Positions 11,508 through 23,700 of a stretch of DNA of 64,000 nt are shown here, piece by piece. Location: the NCBI GenBank assembly GCA_003586115.2, contig QVOM02000119.1:43774521-43838520 (forward strand), written 5' to 3'. The stretch's first letter is position 1. Each line of letters opens with the position of its first letter. The stretch comes from Salvator merianae. Lineage: Eukaryota; Chordata; Lepidosauria; Squamata; Teiidae. The notes under the pieces are model-generated. The model ran no database searches. It saw nothing but the letters and a program-made list of their open reading frames with translations, and was not told the DNA's origin. The position numbers and the translations under genes are program-made.

Positions 11508-11592
11508 TATTTATTTATTTGAAAAAAAAATTGCATTTTTATCCTACCCTTTACCTGAAGGTCTCAGGGTGGGTTACAACATTAAAAACCAA
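11508..11592 (-). mobile_element. LINE/SINE 3' tail fragment
   Basis: The reverse complement reads GTTGTAACCCACCCTGAGACC, TTCAGGTAAAGGGTAGGATA, AAAATGCAA and then (AAAT)n. This matches the tail at 45530-45624 (GCAACCTGCCCTGAGACC, GGGATAAAAATGCAAATAAA). Such GC-rich block plus AAAT tails end many amniote L2/CR1-type elements. Only the tail is recognisable. Confidence 0.6.
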
Positions 11593-13275
11593 TATAAAAG
11601 GAACATACTAAAACAATAACAGTGTCTGAAAATGAGGACGAAAAACTGTTTCCTTATTTAGCCAAAGGCCAGGGCAAAGCGCTGCATCTTTCCTAAACAT
11701 ATAAAGTGAAGGTGCATGGCACAGCTCAGGGGGGAGACGAATATGCCTTCTGCATTTGGAAAGCTGTCTCAGGAGAACCCCCTGCACTGGTTTAAGGGAT
11801 CACATGGTCTCCAGGGTCATTTCCAGGTTCACTGAGTGTTAGGGACTTAGGTTCCTAGCCTTGTTTCCCCCTGGAGACCCACTTCAGCAGTGCAATTTGG
11901 ACTGCCATCAAATGGGTCCCCCAGCTAAACCAAAACAAGGAGGCATCCACCCTTTCACGTATCTCTCTGGGCCAGTCTAGCCACCTCTAGAATGTTGGTA
12001 CACCTATAAAAACAGGTCTACCGGTGTCCCAGTCTAGGTGGCCAGTTTGGTCACCTAGGCCATGCCTCGCTTTGTTCCAGTGTGGATGCAGCAGCCCAGG
12101 GAAGGGGAGGAGCCTATCTTATCCAATTTAGTATGCAGAAGAGAGGGTCCAGAAAAGGGCTAGTCCCCATGGTGGAATAGACTCCAGGTAAGTGCAAAAA
12201 AAGCCTGTGATTGGATGGCTTTTACTAAGATACTGAGCTGCCTGTTCAGATACTAAATGAATGCTAAATTGAACTTGGAGTGGTAAAGAGCAGGACAGCT
12301 TCAGTGTCAATCAAAATATACTGCCAGGAGGATTTTAAAGCATTGTTTAAAATTTTAGTTTATCCCAAGGGAACTGGAGATCATACAACCAAAAAATGGG
12401 GGTAAGACACCATTGTCACCACTGATTTCCTTCTATCTTATAGCACCAGTTGCAGCACGATCTACAAAGTTAGATGTCCCCTATCATTGCTAATTTAGGA
12501 GCAGGTCAGGGAAGAGCTTGAAGCAGGTTGAGTACATTTTTATGAGAAGAATACAGCATCCAGATTTGTCCTCTGAGCTGTTAATCATCTATGCTATTTC
12601 AGTGACACCAAAGATTGCATTTTGGTACTGAATGAAGATGAACCTACTCCATCTTTGCAGCAAGTGACACAGCTATAGTAGGTTATGATGAAATGTTAAA
12701 ATCTGGTCTGCATTCTGGAATTTCAGCCCCTTGCTTATGCTGAAACTTTAAATGACTTTTTAGAGGATGGCATAGCCTTCTTAAAGCACTGTGCACAGGA
12801 GAATGCAATAGGGTTGCCCTAGTCTACCTTTCACCCTACTCATGTTGCCATGCTGCTCCTTTGGGCCTCTCATTTTCAAGGTATACACCTATAGCACAGA
12901 GATTGATGTTCTTGTAGGATTCCTGATCTGTATGATCAAGATCTGAATTTTTCAGGGATCCTACTAGACTACATTAGGATTCCCACTGCACATAGCAGTC
13001 TTGAAGATGTAGGAAGCTGAGCATCAGTGGTGGGAAAGTGTCAAGATCACCATTCTCAGGCCCAGGTTCAACAGCAAGGAGACTTACCTTCATAGCAGTA
13101 TGTCAGTGTTTACTGATAAAATATCATACATAAAACAGAACCAGCAGATGTATATATCCTTCAACATTTTTTCTCACCAATGTTGACAATACACCAGTTA
13201 ACTCCCCTTTTTCTCTCAGGTTCCAAGTGGCCTTGAGACAAGATCAGTTCCAATTATTTCCCAACAGTTACAAGC
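11593..13275. other. unassigned sequence, no gene seen
   Basis: About 1.7 kb without a recognisable gene or repeat. All open frames are short. Confidence 0.5.
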
Positions 13276-13671
13276 TTGGTAGAATATAGGGTTTCACGGC
13301 CAGTTTCACTCTCATTTGTACCAGTTTTTGGGCTGCTGTGCTGTGTTTCATAGTTCTTCTAAGAGCCTAAGCTTTTGGGTACAGTTACAATATCCGTCTT
13401 CAGAGGATTTGACTTCTGGAAGAGTCAAAAACATCCGATGGTGTGCTGGATCTTGTCACCCTTCCTATAGATGTCCATTTGGAATGTTACCTTCTTAGCA
13501 GCTATTCTTAGATAAAAAGACATTGCTCTTTTTCTGGCTGTATTCTGTAACCATTGTCTTTATAGGTGTAGGTGTTAATAGTGGGTTGCTGCTACTTTCC
13601 CTGGCCACTGTTTATTAGCATAATCCCTAGTGATGAGATATTGCATGTTTCCTTAATAGTTTCTGGTTTGT
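13276..13671 (-). mobile_element. Penelope-like element, 3' non-coding end
   Basis: Lies directly downstream of the endonuclease remnant on the minus strand. Read on that strand it contains CCTCTGAAGACGG, AGAAGAACTATGAAACACAG, CACAGCAGCCCAAAAAC and GTGAAACTGGCCGTGAAAC. This resembles the 3' region of reptile Penelope-like elements as I know it. Two of these blocks recur at 61508-61596, in altered relative orientation, which supports a repeat. Confidence 0.65.
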
Positions 13672-14110
13672 TTAGCTTGCATGTTGCTTTTGTTGATTGT
13701 TTTTGCAGAGCGGTTTCCACCAGTTGCTGAGAGACAGTCCTTGTTCTCTGTTAAAATTATGAGGGTGTTGTTTTATTTCAATGGCCTCCCTGGTTGCTAA
13801 TTCATGGAATCCCTTGACTCTGGCTATAGTTTCTGTTTCTTCAAAGAGGATCTTATGATTTTCAGATCATGTGTGTTCTGCTACTGCGGACTTGTCTGTT
13901 TGCATGAGGAGTACGTGTCTCTCATGTTTGCATATTCTTTTTTCTATAGTGTGGGTGGTCTTTCCTACACAAATCTTACCACATTCACATGGGATTTTGT
14001 AAATGCCTGGAGTATGAAGTGGGTTGAGTCTGTCCTTGGCTGATCTCAGCATTTGGCCAATCCTTGTAGTCAGTTTGTAGACTGTGTGTCTGAAAATAGA
14101 CCGTTCTGGC
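13672..14110 (-). mobile_element. Penelope-like element, GIY-YIG endonuclease remnant (broken)
   Basis: On the minus strand the frame reads FRHTVYKLTTRIGQMLRSAK, then the GIY-YIG endonuclease signature PGIYKIPCECGKICVGKT, then EKRICKHERHVLL and KSAVAEHTHD. After a frameshift near 13850-13866 the match resumes as ILFEETETIARVKGFHEL, REAIEIKQHPHNFNREQGLS and LSNWWKPL, ending at a stop at 13672-13674. In these retrotransposons this C-terminal domain nicks target DNA and follows a reverse transcriptase, which is missing here. The YIG part reads CVG, so the domain is both truncated and decayed. Family membership is clear; activity is not expected. Confidence 0.85.
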
Positions 14111-15969
14111 TAAGGTTTAGGGGAACTGTAATCCTAAATAAGAAAAATTTCAAAACTGTTAATAAAATCATGGAGTCCAAGACCCTTCTAACTTGCTTTG
14201 TCCCATCAGTTGAATAATGAATGCTCTTTGTTAAGAGAATATCAAAATATATAGGTTATATGCATGTGTTAGCACCGGCAACATTGGAGCAATCTGTTTG
14301 GACTGTGCTAGATGTGATCTGTGACTGCAAGGTCTGCACACTAGACCATTCCTTGAGAGGCCATGCCTCCTGGGGAATGCATTGGCACCAAGTCTGGCTC
14401 ACACCCAGGTGTGAAATCCATGCCTGGGAGCATTCCAGCAGAAGATCACTTTGAAGTGGTCTCTTTTGCACCCCAGACTTTGGCCCTATTCCTGCTACTG
14501 CCATGTGGGCAACAAAATTTTGCTGGATTTCAGATGAGGGTCTACTTCTGGGGCCATTTCTATGTTCACTGCTGAACTGGTCCTGGCATGCAACTTCAAA
14601 GTCAGGGAACTTTCATTCCCCAACTCTGAAAGTAGACCTGGACAGTGCAGTCATCCTGCAGTGTCTGCTTAGCAATGACAGGAATAGGGAATTCAGCCTG
14701 GGTTGCACTGAGACTGTTTTGAAGTGGTCTGTTTCTGGAGCACTCCTGGATGCAGAACCTATGTTAGAGAGAAAGCCAGATGTGAGGGCTGTCCAGCCAC
14801 TGTATGTTATGGAAAACCATGGATTTCCATGTCTCACAGTGGCATGTATACCTTGCATTCCGGCACATATCTTACACAGTCCAATGAGATTGTTCAGATG
14901 TTGCCACTGTCTCATGCCTTGTTGATCACTTCTGAAGATTCCACATAAAATGTGACTATTATGAATTCCTTCAGCTTTAAAGGTTTCCCTCTGTCCTCAG
15001 AGTTTCTAGTATGTGCACATTTGGAGAGAGGGAACTGTGTTTTACTCATTTCAGGTGTGCACTAGTTAATGTACGCCAATATGTTTTGACTTTTACCAAC
15101 CCAGATTTCTCTCTGCAGAAAAATTGTGACATTTACAAATGACTTTGGAACTCATGCAGATTTTGAAATCTGTATTTTCAAAACTAAAATATTACAATGA
15201 AATCTTTTGGAAAATAAAAAAATCAATTCAGGTTTCACATTCTGGGTTTGAATTTCTTTCAAAATTTAAAAATCCTGGTATTTATTTGCTGTGTAGTAAC
15301 CTAGACCTTTTCAAAAATGATTACGTGCCCTTTCAAAACAGATCTTTTGAAATGGTCACAACTAAAATTGTCATGTTTAGATAGGATCACTGCAGTTAAA
15401 GTGAATGTTATATCAAAATAATGATTAAGATATTCACTGCAATATTTAGCAAAGGGAATTAAACAAATTTATTTGGAATTATAGTAAGTCAGGAGTTAAA
15501 TTCAAGGGTCTTCATGATTCTAAAAAAAAAGGCTGGATTGGTAATTCCCAATGTAAAATTGAGCCTGTTGTCTATCTTGGATCAGCTCCCTGTGTGATAA
15601 GTTCTTCCTCTCTGAAGGATATAAGTTTACTGCATAATAGTTTAAGTATCTAGAAGAAATGTGAAAATAATTTGAGGCCCTTTAGCATCAGTGCATAATC
15701 TTTATTTCTTAACAGATATAAGAGCATTTGATCAATGGAAACATTTTTATTCTTTTAGATTTGTGGATTTATTAATTAATAGAAAATTGATTAAAACTTA
15801 TAAAACTTTAAATTTTGAATGGGGTGACTCTTTGAAAGTGGTATCAATGCTTTCAAATTTGATCAGCAGTACAGCAAGAATTATATAATTTATTTAGATC
15901 TTTAACAAAATCTGAATGTTTCATTCAAAAATTCTAAATAATGTTTAATGGATTGGATATTTAATGGAT
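14111..15969. other. unassigned sequence, no gene seen
   Basis: No gene recognised. The motif TTTGAAGTGGTCT occurs at about 14452 and again at about 14718, and AGACCATTCCTTGA at about 14343 is roughly its inverse, so one or two small degraded MITEs may lie in 14340-14800. From 15140 to 15970 the sequence is AT-rich and may be further L1 remnant, without a readable protein. Confidence 0.4.
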
Positions 15970-16490
15970 TGGGCCTGAAACTGAGCAAGTGAATGGCTGT
16001 ATGATTAAGTGGAAGCAAGATTATAAGTATTATATTTTAATGCAACAATGTGAAAACATTTGTAATAAATCCATTAAACTTACTGCTAATATTTTTAAGT
16101 AGGAAAAATAAGTAAGTTTTGTCACTGGCATAAAATGCCGGTGTTAATTTTCAGGGTAAATACCAAGCAAAAATTATGTTGGAAATGTACAAATAATAAA
16201 TAAATAAATAAATAATCCGTTGGTAGTTTTATCACTTATGGTGGGAATATAATGGATTTATCATGTGTGGAAGTGGAAATCTACATCCATTCCTCTATCT
16301 GGAGACAGGATCCCAACATTTTTGGAGTACACTTTGTGTTCAAAATTATTTACAGCACTGAAACATCAGTCAACAGACCAATTTAGAAAGACCTGGAAGA
16401 ATTTTAATGAATTTTTTAGAGAATGGATCCCATCATTCATATTTATCACAGCTGTGTTTAAATTTTGTGCTGTGCTTACATGATAATTAT
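15970..16490 (+). mobile_element. L1 LINE ORF2 C-terminal fragment
   Basis: Plus-strand translation in shifting frames gives FCHWHKMPVLIFRVNTKQKL followed by CWKC, and after an interruption FYHLWWEYN. These correspond to the RWHxTPxRL...CWKC...GTFYHxWWxC region at the end of vertebrate L1 ORF2. A further frame ends TDQFRKTWKNFNEFF, like the last segment of L1 ORF2. An AAAT microsatellite (16187-16214) has grown between the CWKC and FYHLWW parts. Frameshifts make it a pseudogene. Confidence 0.6.
16187..16214. repeat. (AAAT)n tract inside the L1 fragment
   Basis: A short run of AAAT units that splits the zinc-knuckle coding region of the surrounding L1 remnant. Confidence 0.85.
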
Positions 16491-17747
16491 TTTTGACTTG
16501 CAGTCTTGTATAATCCACAATCTTTCTGTTCTTTTATTTTTCATTTTTGCTCCTTTTTATATATTTTGATTTTGTATTCAGATGCTTGTTTGTATATTTC
16601 CCATTTTAAAAAGATAATAAAATTTAACAGTATTCCTTTTTAAAAAAAATGCCAAAGTAGCCCTTTTAACATGCTGGTGTGTTTTAATTTGAACTTTTGA
16701 TAGTTCAATGATGTATACATCAATTCCTGAGATTATACAACATAAATTTCATGGAAGAATATGCTTATAGGAAGATTGTTATATTAAAAAAATCATATGG
16801 TTCTGACTATGCCCTTTCTATTATGTGTGGGATTTTATATGGTATTCAGCAAGTATGCTTTTGTTTAAGTGAAGTTCACTCAGTTACTTTAAGTATGGGA
16901 AGAGTAGATGGTTTGAATCCATTCTTCAATTACATAGCAGTAAAGAAAGAGAATTTCAATCAGTTTGTTTGCTATGATTCCTTTGTCAATATGGTTCTCT
17001 CCAGGCATTTTAGACTCAGCCTTAGTCTGCACCAGGAGAAATGAGAGCTGGAGTGTAAAACATCTGAAAGGCACCAAGCTGACAAAGGCTGAATCATGCT
17101 TGCCTTCTAGCCACAGTGGCTGGTAGGAGAGAGAGGAAAGGAAATGGTTCCAGAGGTCAGAATAGATAAAAATAGTGCTTTGACAGCACACAATGGCTCT
17201 GTCTACACTGGGCTAGTAGACCCAGCCCAGGGGAATCCCCTAAATCTCTTCATCTGCACTACAGAATGGTGTATCAAGAAGCCATGTTTCCAAGTAGACC
17301 ACTCTGTCCGCACAGGATGAGGCATTGTAGCAGGCTACATCACAGATATGGCATTCTAGCCAACTCCTAGATGGGATCACTTGAAAATGGTCCATGAAGC
17401 ATTCCAGAGATATACACTACATTACTACATCAATGGTCCAACTGAGATACCCAGGAACCTGGAAGCATTTTTCCAGGAACCTGAAAGCTGTGCTGGAAAT
17501 GCAGTGCTTTGGATACTGGACCAAAACAGCTCCAGCTGGCAACTTCAGAGGTTAAGATGGGTTGCCTGCAATGCAGAAAGCCCTTAGTAGTTCAGCCTGC
17601 ACTGTGTGGGAAGGCTGAAAAAGGCTACAACGCTGTCGAGACTGACAAGAAAAATGACTTTACTGAAAATAGTAGGTTGTGCACAGAATAGCCAGCTGTG
17701 AATTGAAACATTCATGAAGAATGAAGGAAGAGGCTTTGTGATACTGT
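16491..17747. other. unassigned sequence, no gene seen
   Basis: No gene recognised. The part 17190-17620 has the GC-rich, internally repetitive look of the MITEs nearby (for example TCTACACTGGGCTAGTAGACCC), but I could not pair its ends. Confidence 0.4.
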
Positions 17748-17932
17748 GGGCCTTTTTGCACTTGCTTGCTCATGAGAGTGTGGAAGCTTACTAGGCAAGT
17801 GCCTCCACACTTTGTGGAGGCCCAGATGATTGGGAGCAGTCTCCAGCTACTCCCAATTTCTCCTAACTATGGAGCACTAAATCATGCTATACTGTAAGAA
17901 CAGGACAACTAACGGAAAGTGCAAACAGGCCC
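17748..17932. mobile_element. MITE family B, short internal-deletion derivative
   Basis: Ends GGGCCTTTTTGCACTT and AAGTGCAAACAGGCCC are inverted repeats and match the ends of the ~480-bp family B copy at 62540-63016. Next to the left end are TTGCTTGCTCATGAGAG and CTAGGCAAGTGCCTCCAC, the latter like TAGTCAAGTGCCTCCAC in the 54976 copy. At 185 bp it looks like a deletion derivative that keeps both termini. Confidence 0.7.
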
Positions 17933-18491
17933 TACATGTGGTGTCCTTATGGGCCAGATGATTTTGCCTCCTAGGTTTCAAATCTCATTCCTTTTCTAAC
18001 TCTAAACCACTGCCTGATGATAATGCTTGATAAAGACAACCAAACTATACTGCTAGTACCATTTCAACAACCTCTTAGTCTTAGGCAAGATCCACACAAG
18101 ACTTTCAGGTCACTGTGGGATCACACTGATGGTATACTGGCCACACATTTCTGTGGCTGAAGAATCCTCCTTGAGTGCAGGATATGTACAATCCTGCACC
18201 TTAGGAGCATGCACTGCATCCTTACTGCTCTATAGAGCACCATAATGCTAAAACATTGCAGAGAGATCTGATGGCACTCTGCAGAACTATCCAAACTTAC
18301 CTGGTCCAGTGTGGTTTTCATCAGTGATCACAGGAAAAGGGCCAACTCTCACAGCCACTTACTGTGCTCCTCAAAAGTTCCCCAATTCAGTGCTCCCTTT
18401 GCCTGGCAGCAGATGTGTGAACAGTACACTGCCACTGCAACAAGGGACTAGGCAGCAAGTGATGATCATTCCATGAGTGATGTATGTGTAG

Positions 18492-18492
<1 letters not shown>
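17933..18492. other. unassigned sequence, no gene seen
   Basis: No gene or repeat recognised. Confidence 0.5.

Positions 18493-18543
<51 letters not shown>
18493..18543. repeat. (GATA)n microsatellite
   Basis: About 12.5 uninterrupted GATA units (51 bp). Confidence 0.98.
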
Positions 18544-19437
18544 CAAGGGTATGCTCACCTCACAGGGTGAACACTTTTTGTGTGCCATGGAAATATTTTT
18601 CTATTTCTCTCTGCATTCAAAGTGACTTTGGCTTTAATTATTCTGCCAAGAGGAAAGTAGTTCTGCGATAAACGTTCTATAGATAAAGAATTTCATGCTT
18701 AAGAGGCATGATCCCTTGGGGTGTGAGCAAGGTGCTTATGTAATTTGCATACCTGTGTAGTTCACTTTAAGTGAAACCAATCTCTTGGTAAGAAAGACAT
18801 AGGTGACAAAAGGAAAGGACCTGGTAGAAGCACATATGAGCCTTTTGACAGTTTTCATATCAATGCCAGCAGAGAAATGGTAGTCTAAAGCACCTGGAAG
18901 ACGCTGTCTTAGAACAGGCAACCATGTAACAACTAAAAATAAGCAGAAGTGTGAACAGAAGTTGAACTTTTGAATTGAGTGAAGAATTACATGTTGACTT
19001 AAAGTTGCATGATGATGTCAGAGGTAGCTGGCTTCAGGAGCACATATAAATGAGGCTTAATAAAGTAGTTCCCCAAGAGCAATTTAAAGGTTGCTCCAAA
19101 CACAACTGCAATGTGTTTAGAGTTGATTACCTGATTTCCAGTTACAGTCAGGAATAGTGTTGTATGTTTTTGTTTAGCAGTGGTGGGCCTGTGGATCAGG
19201 CCTGTGGAAGAAGCAGAGTGATTGAAAGCTTCTCCATTAAAAGCTGAAAATTGACTCCTGTTCTGTTGTATCTGGGGCTCAGTTTGGGCACTCAGAAGTA
19301 AACCTTTTAATTGTACCACTGCCTCACCTCTATATGCCTCCCACAGGCCAACCCTGATATTCTAGTAACCTGAATAGTGACAAATAAGACATGGCATTTT
19401 TTAAAGTTAGCATTCATATTTCTAGTAGTATTAGCAT
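18544..19437. other. unassigned sequence, no gene seen
   Basis: No gene or repeat recognised. Confidence 0.5.
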
Positions 19438-19661
19438 TTGGAACATAAGAACATAAGAGGAGCTCTGCTGGATCAGGCCACAACCCACAATGCATCCTGT
19501 CTCACACAGTGGTCCACAAGTTGCTTCTGGGATTCTCAAGCAGAAGAAAAAGACAAAACCTTCACTTGCTTTGACTCCTTACAAAAGGCCTTTAGAAGCA
19601 TCCTGCCTGTCTCTCCAATCTGGAGGTGGTACCTAGGCATCCATTCTAGTAGCCATTAACG
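19438..19661 (-). mobile_element. CR1-type LINE 3' end
   Basis: Continues directly from the ORF2 remnant upstream on the minus strand. Its far end carries AACATAAGAACATAAGAGGA and CTGCTGGATCAGGCC, shared with the fragment at 6171-6265. This is the non-coding 3' region of the LINE, where its reverse transcriptase would start copying. Confidence 0.7.
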
Positions 19662-20060
19662 CTAGAATTTATCCTCCAAGAATTTGTCTGATCCTTTCTT
19701 AAAGCTGTCCAGGCTGATTGCTGTCACCACATCTTCTGTCAGTGAATTCTGTAGACCAATGATCCTCTGGCTGAAAAAATACTTCCCCTTGTTGGTCCTA
19801 ACTCTCCTGCCCCTAGAATGCCCCCTGATTCTAGTGTTGTGTGATAGAGAAAATAATTTTTCTCTATCCACTTTTTCCACACCATGCATGAATTTATATG
19901 CTTCAATCAAGTCACCTGTTAAATGCCATCTTTCAAGGTTGAAGAGACCAAGATGTTGTAGCCTGATTTCATAAGGAAGGTGTTCCAACCCCTTGAATAT
20001 TTCTGCACTTTTTCCAATTCCACAATATCCTTTCTGAGATGTGGTAATCAGAATTGTGCA
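19662..20060 (-). mobile_element. CR1-clade LINE ORF2 C-terminus
   Basis: The minus-strand frame contains GLEHLPYEIRLQHLGLFNLE, RWHLTGDLIEAYKFMHGVEK, VDREKLFSLSHNTRIRGHS, RTNKGKYFFSQRIIGLQNSL and FKKGSDKFLEDKF. This is the conserved tail after the reverse transcriptase in CR1/L2-clade LINE proteins (LGLFSLEKRRLRGDLIEvYK... pattern). The frame is open across this tail, so it is one of the better preserved coding pieces in the window. The catalytic reverse transcriptase is absent; this is a 5'-truncated copy, as is usual for LINEs. The upstream residues of the same open frame (to 20093) do not look homologous. Confidence 0.85.
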
Positions 20061-20657
20061 CAATGAATCACCCGTACTATGACTTCTAGGCAACTAGTTT
20101 AAAAACCATTTAAAATAGTTAATAATTATTATTGTTACCATTTGAATTGGAAAGTGCAAGCATAGATTGTTCCCTCCCTCACCGAATGCAATTTTATTTT
20201 AATTTACCTTCCTTTTCTAATATTTGCACAGTACACAGATACTTGTTCTTGTACATTAATTCATTTCTTCATTAAATTAATCACAGTCTCGAACAAGTCT
20301 CTGCATATGTGTGTGCATGTATCTGTGTGCATGTTTGTATTCATGCACATGTTTGCATAATTTTACCAGGGTCACAACTGTCCCGCAGGAGCAAAAGCAC
20401 CAGAGAGATTTGCTGGCAGGTATCAGTTTGCTAGGAGAGATATATACTTTTCCTTCTGCAAGTGAGAATCTTGAAACTATGAAGTAGCCTGGATTTTGCA
20501 TGGGCAAAACCTATGTTTTAAAAAAAAAAAAAAAAGTTATACAACTAAAATGACAACTGGCCAACATTTCTATGGTGACTTGACGTAATTGTCCAAATGA
20601 ACTGTTGTCAGTGGAGTCTAAGAATGAAGCAAAAGCAGCCAGAACATAACTGTCATG
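20061..20657. other. unassigned sequence, no gene seen
   Basis: No gene recognised. A 14-nt A run occurs near 20521. Confidence 0.5.
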
Positions 20658-20731
20658 GTTTGCACTAGCATGTGGACAGCAAAGCCCATCCTGGGATATA
20701 ATCTGGAATAAGGCCCATTGCAGAAAAGGCC
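20658..20731 (-). mobile_element. MITE family C, single arm
   Basis: TTTGCACTAGCATGTGG, GGGATATAATCTGGAATAAGG and TTGCAGAAAAGGCC match the right arm of the complete family C element at 63376-63555. The left arm is missing, so this is a half element. Confidence 0.65.
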
Positions 20732-23700
20732 TATGACTGCCTCTGATCTACAGCATATGCAGAATTTATCAGTCACAAGATTTAAGAAACAGCTCAAAGT
20801 TCTTTACTATTGAATATTGAGATATACAGTGAATGCATCCAGAACCTGGTCTACACTTTCAGATTTGCATGCCATCTATTAATCCGTACAATTATTTTAC
20901 TGTTGCCTAAATCCTAATTTTGACTCTTTTAAAAAATAAAATAAATAAAATGTCATACATTAATTATCTTGTCTATGCTATGATGCTTGAACTCTTAGGA
21001 ACATTATTCTGTTATTTGGTCTCTTTCTGAAGCCTCTAAAGTCTCACCACCATGCAGTATAGATATCTGTGTGAGTAACACTTAATGCATCTGATGCAAA
21101 GGCCTGTGGATTAGAAAAGCTGTTGCCTTTATGCATTTATTAGTCTCTAAGGTGCTGCCTTCCTAGTTGTTTATTAAATTCACAGAACAGCAATGACAAA
21201 AGTCTGTAGTAATAAAACAAAGTCATGATGCCTTTTTCAATCCTACTAAAATCCTCAGGAAATGAGGAAGAGTGAACCACAGAGATCCAGAACTATCCTG
21301 ATTTAAACAAATTTTTGAAGGATCAAAAATACATTCCAGTGAAAAACATCTGATTAGCATCAAGTGAAGATGTTCCAGTAAAATAACATCAGGAGGTCTG
21401 AGGCAATCTTCATGAGATACATGAATGGCCAGTCTAGTCTTTTGCTAGAGAGCTCAAAGGACCTGTACAAACAGTCAAACAACTGCAGCTTCTGTCTCTA
21501 GGATTTGGCAATCAAAATTGTTTGCAAGGAGAAATGCATGTGTATTGTGTGTGCTTGTGATGAGTATGTAAGGTGATAGTTGCGGAAAGATTTTTAGCAG
21601 GAGACTGGAATACGATTTGAAGCAGAACAAGGCACACAGCAGCAAGTATATTAGTAGTGCAGAAGGATATGAATGGCTTAAAAGGGGAGGAGAAGAGAGA
21701 TTTTAAGGTTTTCATGCTTTCAAGAATGTGAACAGACTGATTCTGCCAACTTAGAATAAATCCTTGTTATATCTCATCAGAAGATTGTGTCATCACACGC
21801 ACTGCCAGAGCACAACAGAGAACCAGAATACGTAAGAAAATGGAATGGAAATGCAGAAGTGATTGGTGAGAGAAGAGAGAGAATCAAGAAAAGAATGGTG
21901 AGTAGTAAAAGAAGCTTATGGGGCAGGGGGGACATTCAGGTCAAATGACAGTGAAGGGAGAGGAAGAGTGAAATGTTAATGGGGTAAAAATCTCAGATCC
22001 ACGGATAAAGGGGTCTAAGTGAGAAAAGAAATGGGGGGAAGGGAAGCTGCAATCAGAAGCACCAATGTATATAAGCTGGTTTTATTGAATTGTCTGGAGA
22101 GCCATCTACTGTCCATAACTAGAACAGTGGTTAGGGTAAATGCATGTCCCTGGGTGAATCCGTGTCAGATGCGTCAACCTATAGCACTGGGTATATACTG
22201 AACTTGTTACAAATTAGTAAGTGAACGCTGAGAAGGAGCTGAAAAGTGCTTGGGCAGTTGAGTAGAGCACTGGTCCCCAAAATGTGCTCCTCCAGGTGTT
22301 TCTGATGTTGAAGAGTACTGGTGTGGTGGCAGAGAGGGTGAGAAAGTGCTATGTCCCAGAGCTCATACCCCCATTGGGCCAATCTTTCCAGCTCTGCATG
22401 TGATTCAAATAGAAGAACCCTCTCCCCCCCCCCCCCAGTCTGCTGCCCTGTTGCCCCAAAGATTAGCATGTCTGTCAGGATAATGACCTTCATGGCAGAA
22501 ATCTCTCCACCTTTGATGTTCTGCTCCAGCTTGAAAGGTGCTGATACTTTCCAATGGAAAGTGGAAATGCATATGGCTTATGAGGCTGCCATTTGGCCCA
22601 CTCACAACATCCACTGATGCAGTCTAGCATCCTTGTGTCATAAAACTCTCACATCCATCTTTTGGGAATGATTAGGTCCACGTTTAGGTCCATGATTAGG
22701 CTGCTTTTGGCACCAGTACACAGCCAGCAATCCCATAAAGATTTCATTTGTACTCCTTGAATCTGTGAGATGCTGCAAGTCAAACCTAGTGATCAGGAAT
22801 TGTTCTCACCTGGGTAAGACCAGCAACAGAGGAAAGGTTCCTAAATTGTTTTAAGTATATTCCGATAGCACAACGGACAACAGACAAGGCACACTGCTCC
22901 CCTTAAATTTGGTGCAGTGGCAGATATTCTGCTATCAGCAATGTCATCTCATCTGACCTCATCATAGGTCATTATCTCTAATGGTCTCTGGGCCAGTTTA
23001 ATTCTGAACTCAAGTCTTTTCCTTTTGCAATGCTGCTGTTCTCCTCTATATGTTTCCTGGTGGCATTTAGTCTTGTGCAGTTACGACCACCATTCCTTTA
23101 AACATTCCAGCCTTCTCATCTCATCTTCACATTCCCCCTGTATCATTCTTCCACTTTCAGAATTGGTCTCCTTGCTTAATCCTCCGGTATTCTATTCTTA
23201 TGTCAGATTCCAGCTCCTTCTCACTCTTCCCCTAATGTAGAGACACATAACACTCCCTTATGGTGTAGATTCTGCTCTATTGTCCTGTTCTGTTGCTACT
23301 CTCTTCCCCCACCATCAGCATTCAGGTGCAGTCACTTTCCCAGCACAAAAAGAATAGCATCCATTTTCTTTCTTTGCTGCTTTCTCAAATATCCCTTTCA
23401 CTTAGCCTGGCATGGTAAGCATGCAGAAGCACCAGGTCTTGCATATGGGAGCTGGGGATGTGCTCTGTGTGGTAGGCATGCTGCCTCCTGAACACAGAGT
23501 GAGAGAGAAGGAACGTCGGGGGTCTTAGCTTGTCTTGTGGTTACCACCACAGTTCTACTGGCCAATTTGCAGTCCTGCTTTTAATACTACAAGCCTCTCG
23601 AGCACTGCTGGATGAGCATACAGCTTCCTGGCACCTGAAAAGCATGCAGAATTTCAGCTTCCTCACCAGCAAGCATCTAGGCCAAATCACACAGTACTGC

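Noticed and set aside
18493..18543. Tandem array as a CRISPR
   Set aside because: It is a simple GATA microsatellite without spacers. No array with regularly spaced repeats exists in the window.
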